Assembly: GCF_901709675.1 (NCBI RefSeq)
Contig: NC_051103.1
Span: forward strand, 4,573,501-4,637,500
Direction: 5' to 3'
DNA length: 64,000 nucleotides
DNA from: Syngnathus acus
Taxonomy: Eukaryota; Chordata; Actinopteri; Syngnathiformes; Syngnathidae
Position 1 is the first letter of the stretch; every line of letters begins with the position of its first letter. Positions 25,101 to 49,894 of this stretch are shown piece after piece. Below the pieces are notes generated by a model that worked only from the letters and a program-made list of their open reading frames with translations, was not told the origin of the DNA and searched no databases. The translations under genes were made by a program, and so were the position numbers.

Positions 25101-26839
25101 CCCTGGTGGCTAAAGCACGTACACCAGAATGAGTACAATGGACATTGAATGATCATGATGCTTAGTCCAGTAGAAGGCAGCATTGTATCTTCTTTTTTTT
25201 CAGATCAGTGTCCAGCTAAGCAAAGTTCTTCTACACATGGAGGATAAGTACAGCATCAATGGCTTCCTAGCTCTCAGGCAGGCCACCATGGTGGCGATTG
25301 TGGTCAGTGACTGCATCCCGGTATGCTTCGCCGCCTTTTCCACATCAGAATATCACACGTTGATTTCATGTCTTTCTACATGCCTTACTTTTTTTTTTTG
25401 TGTGACGATTGATTCCAGGTGACCGAGTTCCTGAGCACGGAGTTCTACTCCTTAAACTACAGCCTTCGTCAGCGTCTGGATATCTTAGAGGTTTGAGGGG
25501 GAAAAAAAACTTCAGGCCAAATAATACTTAGATTGAGTCTCAAAATAATTCTTTCCTATGCTCCAGGTTTTAGTTTTGGCAGCTCAGGAGCTGTCCAAGC
25601 CAAACCCGGACATCCCAAATCCAAGCGTCACCGCAGATTTAACGCCGTACTCGGCCGACAACGCTGCACACTGGCGGCAGGTCATTGAGGAGCGCATTCA
25701 GGCAAAGACCAAACGCATCAGTAAGGTATTTAAACCACATGCACTACTGTTCCAAAAAATTTGATATGTAAAAAAAGAAAATACAAGGGACATTCATATG
25801 TTGTTCCAGGGAGCCTCCCAGCCTCCAACAAAGGCCACAGCTAACCGCTATGCGCCAGTTGCTGGATATTTCTTCTTTCCTTTACTCAGAAATTATGACA
25901 AGTGAGTCCGAAATTTACCACCCCCTTCCAATACGAATGAAATTAAATATGAACTGAAATGTACATTCACCTCGTGCTTATCAGGCCTCAGGTGACCTTC
26001 GACTTATTGGGAAGTGACCACCTGGTTTTGGGCAGGCTGATCCACACCTTGGGTATCTTCATGCATCTGGCAGTGAATGCACCGGTATTTGAATCAAAGC
26101 CCTTGTCTCCAAAAGTCACTTTGCGAATGGTACCGAGGACATCATTTTCCCCCTCTGCAGGTAGCTGCACAAATGGGTCGTGCTCTGCTGGACTTTGTGT
26201 GGACGCTGCGTTACCACACTGACCAGTAAGTAAAAAATTTTTTTAATATATAATGTTCTGATTTTGACTGACGCGGGTGTGCCTGACACCCATCTTTAAT
26301 TTTTTTGGAAGGATGGTAAGACGAGGCATCCTCTTTTCCGTCTGCTCTGTGTTCATGAGCATGCCCAGTCAAAACATTTTGGTGGACCTTGCAGACCAGC
26401 TTTTTGAAACTAGATCTTGGCTGGCAGGTAAGAAAAAAAAGTGTTTACACAAAAAACACATTTTCAAAATGCACACGCAGCTGCGCTCATTTCTGGGAAG
26501 AGGACGAGGATCCAGGATGTCCTGCAATGCAAGCTATGACGCGATCGGTCTATTTATTTGTTTGTTGATTAAATCCGTCCTGCAGCTAAAAATTGTTTAT
26601 TATCATATTAACCAGGGGCTGAAATTTGAATCACCATAACTTTAATTACCGTGCACTCTGAGAACTAAAAAGTTTATTTTTATGATTGTTTGCTATGCTA
26701 TCTGTTATGTTGTCAAGATGTGGCTGAGGGTGACCTGGATGCAGATTGCAGGAGTTTGGCCATGCAGAGTCTGGTGTTGATGGATAAGAGCCTGAAGAAA
26801 CAGCTTGAAAGTCCACACGCCCTCAGCATTGAATCATGA
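22169..26839 (+). CDS. telo2: TELO2, telomere maintenance 2 / PIKK co-chaperone
   Basis: Twenty coding exons: 22169-22494, 22586-22863, 22959-23027, 23248-23395, 23477-23579, 23649-23717, 23846-23987, 24067-24203, 24275-24360, 24492-24569, 24717-24805, 24874-24965, 25204-25320, 25419-25490, 25567-25725, 25810-25901, 25985-26084, 26161-26225, 26312-26427, 26718-26839. Phases close to 819 aa (human 837). TELO2 with TTI1 and TTI2 (TTT complex) works with HSP90-R2TP to fold and stabilise mTOR, ATM, ATR, DNA-PKcs and SMG1. Seen: an alpha-helical N-terminal repeat domain, an acidic linker with DSDLDSDDEF then PYDMSGD across the exon 10/11 junction (the CK2-phosphorylated DSDDE degron-like site that binds PIH1D1), and the conserved C-terminal block [15 protein letters not shown]. 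The exon 2 donor (aaag|gtcaaa) and exon 14 donor (gag|gtttga) are weak; exon 20 follows an AAG acceptor. The start ATG opens [14 protein letters not shown]. The same frame is open upstream, but that belongs to 5' sequence. Confidence 0.95.
25096..25110 (-). promoter_or_regulatory. Strong CTCF-like motif (reverse) in telo2 intron 12
   Basis: ctgccccctggtggc is the exact reverse complement of GCCACCAGGGGGCAG, the textbook CTCF core. It lies in the 238-bp intron between exons 12 and 13. Occupancy is inferred, but the match is the best in the window. Confidence 0.6.
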
Positions 26840-27229
26840 ACAAAAATGCACCAGGTCAAAGTGAGCACTCTGTCCTCACAAAAGACTGCAGATGTTGATT
26901 TCACAGTCAAGGAAGTGGATGACATCAAACACCAATGTCCCTAAAGGTGGGATGACTTTTTCTCTTCCTGGAACATGAGGTCAAGCAAATGAAAATGAAA
27001 GCTTGTGCTGTCCCCTGGCTCTACATATAAAAAGGTACACACTTGTTCAAACCAATTGTGGCTTAAATGACAAAATATTTTGTGAAGAGGATATCCTGAA
27101 TTTAGTTCAGGTATATTCTTTTGTCTTTCCTGTACAAGCCGATCTCGCCATTGGGTTTGTTTGTCCGCAAAGGACATCCTGTGAATATTTATGTACAGTA
27201 CGTAGTCATAGACACACTGTAAAAATAAA
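26840..27229 (+). other. telo2 3' untranslated region
   Basis: Runs from the stop to an AATAAA at 27224-27229; a second candidate is near 27517. No coding sequence is supported. The ift140 promoter must lie in the following kilobase. Confidence 0.5.
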
Positions 27230-27559
27230 TGATGCTTCCTCCTGTGACAAATGGATCCTTTCACATGAGAAGGAGTTCTCTGAAATAGTTTATCTTATGA
27301 GAAAACTGCAAAAGAAGATAAAATTATGTCATTGTCAATAATAAGCCATTACTGTTATTGGGGGGGAAAAAGATACATAAAGTACAGTACAGGCAAGCGT
27401 GTAATGGTACATATTTGTATTTGGTACACTTGTGTCCCATAGAGTTCACATGGTGTCAGCAAAATTAACATTAAGCAACAGTTGCAATACTTTAGAATGC
27501 TATTTTTATTCAATAAAAAAACAACAAAATTTTTTTGTGGGGCTGAAATGGATGAATGA

Positions 27560-28414
27560 CATTTCCATTCATTTCTTGGTGAAGTGACTCGTCACACCTC
27601 GGCCAGGTTCGTTCATTTCCGTAACTCCTCCTCCAGTTCAATCTCGGATGTTGTCCGTGGCAACTGCCAGGGACGCTCTCGGAGCCACACACAAGCGAAA
27701 ACATTTGACAAATAACGGCTGTAAATTAACATATAACTTGGTGGTTTAGGCAACTCTTGTTGGGAAAACAAATCCGTGTCTTGATATGTTGTTTAGAGGA
27801 GCGCCGTTGAAGGTTTTAGCTAAGTTTGGGTAATGTATCCAAGCTGACCGAGGTGGTAAAATCCAAAATGGATGCCGCCTGGAGAGTATATGTCGAGCTA
27901 GCTCCCGAAATGTAAGATACCTCAAAAAAGGAACACCTCGGATACTGCGTTGGGAAGGAAAAACGCTTTCGAGGGTATGTCTATCTTCTCGTGTGTAAAA
28001 AAAAACAAAAAAAGACGTAAATGACTAATTTGTAATGCGAGTCGTGAAGTGTTCGCCCAAAATGCAGACAGTAAAGAGTTATATGAAAACATTTCTGTCG
28101 TCCTTGTTCGATAATTATGTAATAGGAATAACTTTTTTGCCACTTTAAATTGCAAGCAAGCTCAAACAAGGAATCATAACATTTATAAAGTTGGTAGCAC
28201 CAGGATGCTAACATGCCCCATCAGTGCAAAGCTATCAAGTAGTTGTGTCATTTTAATTAAAGCATACTACAACTACAGGTAAAGACAAAAGAAAAAAATG
28301 TTTTTGACGCCATCATTGTGCGTTAGTGGGTAGCATTTCTTCCTCAGCAGATTCCTTGTATGAATTTGACATGTCATTTATCTTTAACCTCACCAACTTA
28401 GGTACACTGAGAAC
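27560..28414 (+). promoter_or_regulatory. ift140 promoter and 5' leader
   Basis: Mixed-GC sequence around 27590-27710 and 27840-27915 is a plausible promoter and first untranslated exon. The splice acceptor for the first coding exon is probably caacttag near 28401. No single core motif is decisive. Confidence 0.35.
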
Positions 28415-42093
<13,679 letters not shown>

Positions 42094-42411
42094 ATGATGT
42101 CAGACTTTAAAAAAAAAATCTTCACCGGGTGGCGCTGTTGTCCACGTATCCAAGCCATGCAGCCAGTCGCTTTCTAATGCCCACATGACTGAAATATAAT
42201 AACGAAAAATATATACTATACCAGCCGAATTGATTTTCTGTGCACAAAATGTTCTGTGTAGATAAATGTTTTGATGCTTTTCTACAAAGAAAATGGGTCA
42301 TTTTGTTGTGAAGATTACACGTTGTGGTGTATTCAACCTTGGCAACATTTCGCTGAAGGACACACGGTGAGTATCAAATACTCTGCAGCACTCACTGAAG
42401 AAATTGTCAAT

Positions 42412-43616
42412 ATGGATCCACAAACACCTCGGTCATGTTCAAATGAAGTTGGTGACCAAATTCAAGAGGAAAACGTGAGTCGGGCATTTTGCATATCGAT
42501 ACAATTGTGTCTGCCTAATTTGATTATCCAAATGTAGCCCCAAGTCAAGAACGAGCAACGTTCCATCAAAGTAGACTACCTGGACAGCACCTCGGAAACC
42601 ATAAGGAGATGCTGGACTACTTGAAGTAAAGGCAACTCGGGGAGAAGATGTGAGGAATGTTTTGAATTATCTTTCTAAAAACAGAACAAGCTTGTGAAGA
42701 TGGGGGTGTTCACCCCAAATGCGCATCTGTTCTTTGATTTTCTGTTGTGGTCTCTTGACTTCCTCTTGTGATGTGGTTTTTTCCTTTCTTCTGTCTTGCG
42801 GTTGTAACCGATGTTTGGCCATCAGTGGGGCGATGGGAAAAGAGCAGGAAATCCAAAACAGCCAGTAGAAACCATCTGAAGAGACTAAGATCACAGTCAA
42901 GTTCAAACTTTCCAAAATTGAATTAGTTTTTTTTTTGGGAGGGACTCAAAATGTCTTACACATCACATCCCGTTTTGCAATTCTAATCACATCAGCCTTT
43001 CCCGTAATGCAAAAAAATATATGTATTTTTTTTTTATTATCAAGAAACATGCTTGTGCTGTCCGGGTAAACTGAAAGAGGTCGTTTTGGTTGTGACAATG
43101 TTTACACATTTGTGTTAAAAAAAAAAAAACAATATTAATCATCATTGGGCTTTTTCTTTTCCAGGTGGCAGTCGTCAAAACGCCGACCCGTTTGACCAAT
43201 CAGCGGTGAGTGTCGTATTTCTGTATTTTGATATGTGACGAATGTCATCAACTGTTCACGAAAACTGAACCTTCAGCAGGATGCCAAAACCGGAGCAGAT
43301 ATTCCAAGAATCCTGGTTGGTCTTGAGAAGCAGCTGAAGAAGATAACGGATTCCACGATGGTACGTGAAACCTTATCAGCTCTGCGAATCCGCCGTGCTC
43401 AAAGATATTGCATCTAATGTTTTTTTTTTTTTTTTAACAGGGAATCTCCAAGAAGGAGCACACACTTCCACCAGAGCAACAGGTGTCCCAGTTGCAAGAT
43501 AACAAACATCTTGACAGGTCGGAAGGTCACATGATCATTTTAGTGACTACTTTTAGACAAAATATCAAGTTAGACGTTCTGCATGCAGGTATAAACAAGA
43601 GATTGGCCGCACTTAG
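42412..43616 (+). CDS. Unrecognised small multi-exon gene, one in-frame TGA
   Basis: I do not recognise the product. A 5' UTR exon probably ends at 42365 (cacacg|gtgagt). Candidate coding exons: 42412-42474 (exon from 42389), 42538-42625, 43165-43205, 43277-43360, 43441-43517, 43589-43616. All have GT-AG sites, and their lengths sum to 381 nt, exactly 127 codons ending in TAG. An AATAAA follows at 43769-43774. The later exons read like real coding sequence: SRQNADPFDQSA, then DIPRILVGLEKQLKKITDST, then a charged, coiled-coil-prone tail ending DRYKQEIGRT. The problem is codon 50, a TGA at 42622-42624 at the end of the second coding exon. It could be a nonsense mutation (pseudogene), a sequence error, or a wrong junction. 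The +1 frame of that exon (HKEMLDYL) with acceptor 43171/43172 also joins in phase to the later exons. I saw no convincing SECIS element. It lies 319 bp behind the ift140 stop on the same strand. Confidence 0.45.
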
Positions 43617-43768
43617 CAAACATTAATTAGCTACATATTTTTTTCTTTTGCAGATGAAGGGAGTTATTTTGCAGAACAAAAAAATATCCTAGTGTAGGAA
43701 GCAATATCTGTTATTTTAAGTACGCTACCAATGTTTTTCCAAGAAAATGATAGAATTCATTAGAAAAA

Positions 43769-43774
43769 AATAAA
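43769..43774 (+). terminator. Poly(A) signal of the unrecognised gene
   Basis: AATAAA 153 bp downstream of the TAG that ends the candidate small gene. It supports a real transcript end here. Confidence 0.45.
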
Positions 43775-44335
43775 AGTCCCTCCCCCTCCCTGGTATTTAA
43801 AATGCACATAGGACTTAGTGAATTCCCAAGTGCCTGTTTTAAATGTGAGCTGCCTGGCATGGTTTGGGAATGGCATCCCATTCCACATTCATTCATGTGA
43901 TCACTAGGTGGTGTGTTTTTGCCCCCTGTGCTCTGCAATTGCCAGGAAGAAATTGGGCCTTGAGAAAAAAATGTCTGGAATGTTTGTAAAGCTTATGTCA
44001 ATTTCACGAGCTGGGGAGAAGAAAGCGCGGCCACAAAGAGGGGTCACCCTGGTGAGAATAATGTCATTACATGTTACCCAGACGGGTACACGCCCGTCCG
44101 TGAACACTTTCCCCTTCAATGCTCTGATGTGAACGCTTAGTTGTGAAAGGCCAAAGACTCCCTTTAAATCTCTTTAACCCTTTAGTGGGAATGCATACTT
44201 TTTTTATTACATATGATTATTATAAGACCGTTTTTAAATGTTTTAACCATTATGCTATACATTAAAAAACGTTCTACTCATAATATAGAATATCGACAAG
44301 AGTTTAAATTGCATTCTTCAAGCTTATGACATTTT

Positions 44336-44520
44336 TATAAAGTCTACACACCCCTGTTTAAATGCCAGTTTTTTGTGACGTAACGTGAAATCATTTCAAA
44401 ATCCCACCTGACCTGTACAAAAGGTAAGTAAAATGTAAGATGCAAGACATTCCACCCTGTGATAACTGGTGACCGAGCTGCTTGAAATGATTCCAAATTA
44501 AACTTGTGTTAGCACACCCC
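44336..44520 (+). mobile_element. Terminal fragment of a Tc1/mariner-like DNA transposon
   Basis: Starts with aaagtctacacacccctg and continues atgccagttttttgtgac, sequence typical of a common fish DNA-transposon end. The reverse complement of the first block recurs at 47191-47208. No transposase frame is seen. The family name is uncertain. Confidence 0.5.
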
Positions 44521-47179
44521 CTGCCACCAAATAAAGTATCTCAGTACAAAGCAAAAAAACTACAAATGTTCTATTTGACTTTCCCGTGTTACATAGTATG
44601 CAAATATACCCACGTAAATTGTATTATTCACATTTACTGATTGTGTACACTCGCATAGTGCATTACATAACTCACTTGTGGCTATTTCAGTTGATTCAAG
44701 TAACTAAGTATGTTTACTACGAATAAAAAAAAAAAAAAATGACTTTATTGACATAACACTATATCACTAACGAAAGAGCCAAAAGGGAAATCTGGCTTGA
44801 GTCATAAAGATAGATATCTTCCAATTGAACCAGTCTGGGGAATTATGGGAACATTGTCAGGGAGTCATACAGACATGTCACCCCAATCCCCTTTTGAGGG
44901 GGCACAGCTGCCCCCATCAGAGGAGGGGGTGTGAAAAGTTTGAGAGGAATGGGAAGTGGGATTTTGTTGGTAATGTATTACACTCCCAGAGCCCTGGGAA
45001 AGAGTGTATGTGGTTGGGCTGGTGGTGTCGGGGGGTGCAGCTTGGGCCTGTGCCAACATAGTCACTGTGCCAAAGAGCTTGTGGGAAAATCAAAAAAAGC
45101 AGGTTGCTTCTTTGCTGACGTGCCAACAAAGACGCTGTGTCGTAATCTGTGTGAAAGAAACTTCCGTACATGTCATTAAAAAAGGCAGGAGAATTGTAAT
45201 ATACTTCAAACTTTATTGACAGTACATGTTTACAAAATGCTTAAACGGAAACAGAACAGATAGTTAAATCGACGTAATATTGGAATTGTATATAATCGGA
45301 TTTTAGTCCGTGTTGCTATATCAATGTAAAATATTTTTTTTATTTAATCCCTCTTTGTAAAATTACTTATTGACGTGCAAATTCTAAGACTTTAAAAAAA
45401 TCGAATCTAAGTCTGAAACATAATTTAGCATTTAGCTATTTAGTATCTCGTGCTAACTCAATTCCGTCTCTGTTCTGTTTGGTTGTTGATACTTTGCGAC
45501 CAGATTTGTTCTGTGACCAGCATAGTGCGGGGGGGGGGGGGGGGGTAAAGCTTCTGTCCTGCCCAGGATGGGAAGCCATGCAGAGGAAGTACCTCGCATG
45601 GGCCGCTCGTCAAGAGGCCCTTTGTTTTACGAGGTTAATGCCTAATTGATACGGGCTTAATGAGAACAGGGCTCGCGGGCTCGCAGTGTGTGAGCCCGGG
45701 GGCCGGACAGGCCGGCCGTAATTGGAACGGACAAGCCTTGTGTGCCCCAGTGCGCCGGGAAGGGATTTATTGGAACGCAAGGAACAGCTGGAGAGAGTGG
45801 GAATGGGGAAGGAAAGGTGACAATGATGAGGAAGAATGTGGAGCCAGTGGGAATTTGGGAGGTTGGGAATATCATGAGAACCAAGTCTGGTAGAATGGCA
45901 AGTAAACAAGTAGTAGTAGGTGTGTGGAATTAGTAGTTGGGTCAAATTTAAATAGGTGGCGAGCGAGGTAGAGATAGATCATTTCATCTAGTGCAAAATG
46001 CTGTAAAAGAGCTAATGGACAAAATTGATTTAAGGAAATTGAGGTGTGATCTTTGCCACAAGACCAATTAAAATCAAGGTCAATGTACCATCGTATCAAT
46101 AAAATGCAAAACTCCTCCATGTTAACCTCAACTGCAATTTTCTCCGACACCTGTCTCTTCTTTTTGGACGAGTTGTCTTTTTGGCTCTTGCTTTTGCATT
46201 CGACTATTCATGCAAAGAGTCCCCCCAGCTTCTCTCCAGACAAGCTTTCAGCACCCGGACTGGAGAGGCACTAAAAGGGTGGGGGGGGGCTGTTTGATGG
46301 GGGTAAGGGGTCGCTTGCACTTCAGCAAACCTTGAAGAATCGGGAGTGAAAGCTATAGAGATTCTGGGTGGCTGCATGCAAAAAGAAATAATGACAAGTA
46401 AAATAATAACAAAAAGAAGGACGAGAGGGGAGGTTTGGAAGGAAAGCTTGACTCAAATAAAAAGTAATTCAGAAAAGGAAAGAATCGAGGGTGAGAATAG
46501 TAAAGCCGAGATACAGTGAGGGTGAGAAAGACAGACGGGGGAGGGATGGACCCGAGCGAGTGAGAATGAGGCTGAGGGAAGGAAGGAGGAGAGAGACCCC
46601 TCTGCTTTCCCACACTCACGCCTGTTCCCACACTGGACCTGGTTAATCCCGGTCTTAATTGGAGGAGAATTCCAGCGCACATGTTTGCTTCGGCTGAGCG
46701 AAAGGCAAAGCTGGAAAGATTGGCCGGATACTTTGGGACACATCATCTGTGCATGTTCCAGCAAATGTAGCAGTTATTTATAAAAACAAATAGAGGATGC
46801 TGAACATTATTGAATGTGAAATCCTCTTCAATCCTTTTTTTTTTTTTTTTTTACGCCCACAGAAAGCAACGACTGTAGATTCATTTTAGAACTAAGCATC
46901 ATTATTCATTTATATTTCACAACCATTCTCACGTACTTTCCAGTCAGTATTAGTTGACGCATTTTACCCGGAGGCTACAAAACAGGTAAGGGGAGGAGGG
47001 AGTGCAAGGAGATACTAGTAACAGAACAAAACAAGCTTGATTGGCAGTTTCGTTCCTTCCTACCTCTTTACTCACCAACAAGTCGTACAATAGGAGGTAA
47101 CTTAAATCTCCACAGTGCGGGACAGTACAAAGGAACTCAAGTGACCTATCAAGAAACCTTCTCATCTTTTAATCCAAAT

Positions 47180-47221
47180 TCTTGTGATTAGGGGTGTGTA
47201 GACTTTTAAGATCCACTGTAA
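47180..47221 (-). mobile_element. Opposite-orientation end of the same transposon type
   Basis: ggggtgtgtagacttttaag followed by atccactgta is the inverted counterpart of the 44336 fragment. Read on the minus strand it begins TACAGTGGAT, with a TA target and CAGTGG terminus expected of a Tc1/mariner-type element. Confidence 0.5.
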
Positions 47222-48859
47222 ATACTTGTTGGGCCACCGTGAGTTGAAATCTGGTTCATTGGCCACAATAATGACACGCTTCAAATCTCGAAGTGGCCTT
47301 ATTAGTGTTTTTTGGTTTTGTGGTCGGACCCCTCTGCTGACTCACGTCCGCCTCAGGGATGGCAGCTGTGAGGAGTTTACCCCTTCATCATTCACTCCCT
47401 TAGCCTTTCATCAACTATTTTGGCGGGAACATTCCCCAGCACGCTTCTTTGACCCCCCCCCCCCCCCCCCCCCCCACACTCTTGGGCCACCTCCACGCTG
47501 CTCCCCTCGCACCATGTCCACTCTTGTCTTGATGGATTTTCGGTGCACATTTTGGAAGGGATTTCAGCCATCTGCAGCCTCTTGAGGAACAAAAGGGGCC
47601 TCCTCACTCTTCTCCCTTTACCACTTCACAGGGATAACGTGGCCACGTAAACGTGCTGCTGCTTGTTTTCCATTCTGACCTCACCTCTCAGCCCACCCTG
47701 GCCACATTGAACTCGACCCCTTTTTCATAAGTGGCTCACTTAATGCATAGGAGTCAATAGAAGTCCACCTGCACAAAAATGTGCAATTTGTAGTCCACTC
47801 ACTATTCTAGTATATTCCGTGCGTGTTTTCCAGCGGAATAATCAGAAGATTAGATGGATGAAACACATCATCCATCACCGTCAGTTTTCCTGCAGCTTGA
47901 CGGATGGAAATGATTGCATGGCCGCGTCACAGAATTCCCAGCCTGCGGTTCCAGCTGTCCGAAGGGTGTAATGGGAATCCGGGATGCCAGTGTGCTTGCG
48001 CTCAGCTGGTGGCGGCTGATCTGAGGCGGACACACTAGACTTGTCCTGTTTGGTTGCCAAGGATACAGCTGTTTATTCGTCACTATTAATCAACCATATG
48101 CTGAAACGGGACACAAGCCATTAAATTCCTTCCTTCTGTTCTGGAGAAGATGAATTGTCACATAATAGTTTAAAGATTTAGAGGGATTTAAATGGCAGGG
48201 GAGGTTTCCCTTTTTTCAAACTTCTTCATTGTGCTTTTTTTCACCACAGTGCCATCTGCTGGATTGAGTGGGGCAATGCCCCAATTGCCCCGATGCAAAA
48301 TGCCCACTGGTGAAATTACAAGCCAGTTTCTGGCCATTTTATTTCGAACTCGCCATTCAAGAAATCAGCAAGCCCGATTTCTAATCCCAAAGTGTCTTCT
48401 GTCAATACGATTGCGCCACGCTGATGCGTCAGCTGCACTTTTCAACTTGCCCTTAAAACTGACACACACACAATTCGCTCTCACTCACACACACACAGTC
48501 AGGATGGAACGAGCGACTGTGTGGCACCTCAGCTCAGACGTGCCTGCCACGGCGCTCGCTTCATGGCAATTTATTGCTTCCTTGCTCCTGAAAATGGCAG
48601 AGCCAGGACAACAGAATTCCAACGTCTGTTTTCCAACACACGCGGACACACACACAGGTTCACACACTCCCTAAATCCTGCTGGCCTTCTAGTTGTGTGC
48701 CTTTCGAGGTCGTATTCATGGCTACTCAAAGTGACTTATGTGTGAGAAAGGTTTAGCCTTGAGCTCAAACTGAACCTGAAACACTTTGAGCTGACTTTTT
48801 CCACCCTTCAATTCATGTTTTGGAATGGCAATAAAATACACACACGTCAAAAGTGTTTT

Positions 48860-49894
48860 CTTAAAGTATATTTGAATAACACAGACTGAGAACATAAAAA
48901 AACAAACATATAGACAATAGTGACATATTTAGATTTTCTTATCCACATATTTACATTTGTTTGTATTCACATATACACAGCAAATGGGCACTTAAAAGTC
49001 ATTTGGTACGATCTCGTTAACGATGTAGTGCACATAAGAAAACATTTGTCAACTTCCCCCGCCCATTCTTGATTTGCTTTCTCCATTTGAAAACATTTTG
49101 TCAACAGTTCCATTGAATAAACTTATTTACACGTGATTGACAAAAACAGTCAGAATGGGACAACGCCTTATTATTTCTGCTTACAATATCGGTATGCACA
49201 TATATTAAATTCTTAGCTGCACGTCTGTGCTACATATTCTTGCTTTTTATATTTATTTTTTTTATTTTTTGGTTTTTTAGTGTTTGCAGCATCACGATTT
49301 GTTCCCTTTCTTTCACTCAGTGCAATTTCCTCTTTCTTCTAATCTCCTTAATACCAGCAATTGTCCGCTCATGTAACCAACTAAAACTCGTTTGACTGCC
49401 GGGAAGTATCCTGTGTCCCGGCTGAATTCATTTCCGTACATTCCCTGAGTTTCAGTGACTCTCAATGAGTCTAAATGTAATTTTTGTTGTTGTTCTGTAA
49501 AATTGTATTCATTTATACGCTCTTCATTTTGTAGCTTATCTCAGAAATGTCTTTGTCCTATTAGATTTCAGCCTCTGTGTTGCCGTGTCAATTTAATCTG
49601 CCTTCGGAATCAGTAGTGCTCCATTTGATATAAGTGGGGCAGTATTGTTTTTTTTGATGGCCCATCTGGCTGAAATAATTTAACCCCTAACAAACTGCTT
49701 CAATTCTCCATGGCAACCAGGAAGCTGTCGACACAGCTCCACGAGTTGTTATTGCACTGAAATGGCTTTTAAGAAAAGTCCATTTTTTTTCACAGCCCCT
49801 TTTGTGTGGTTTCTCCCACAGGTTGAATGAAGCGGGCCGACCCGGCGTTCCACTCCGCCTCGGTTCTGCATGGTCGACAAACGGCGACAAACTT
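48860..49894 (-). other. Probable metrn 3' untranslated region and flank
   Basis: AT-rich sequence downstream (minus strand) of the metrn stop. TTTATT (AATAAA on the minus strand) occurs near 49250 and elsewhere, so the 3' end cannot be fixed. No coding sequence is supported. Confidence 0.35.

Larger units (their letters stand above)
43800..48860. other. Gene-poor interval downstream of ift140
   Basis: About 5 kb with no supported exons. It holds inverted transposon ends (44338 and 47191), a purine-rich stretch at 46380-46600, (G)n at 45530-45546, (C)n at about 47451-47476, and two blocks with homeodomain-type sites (45600-45730 and 46630-46680). Open frames of 60-160 codons here lack codon structure, splice partners or family features. 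Confidence 0.5.

Noticed and set aside
43617-43750. Possible SECIS element that would explain the TGA of the small gene
   Set aside because: ATGA at about 43654 and TGAT at about 43748 are suitably spaced, but the flanking arms do not pair into a stem.
45530-45546. Poly-G tract as a G-quadruplex or functional element
   Set aside because: Homopolymer runs are scattered through the window (also 10937, 47451, 51165, 58331) with no consistent relation to genes.
47226-47600. 119-codon open frame with a poly-proline stretch
   Set aside because: The prolines come from a poly-C run. There are no splice partners and no family resemblance.
48192-48674. 160-codon open frame in the ift140-metrn interval
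   Set aside because: The composition is low-complexity with CA-repeat-derived THTHT segments; there is no domain or conserved motif.
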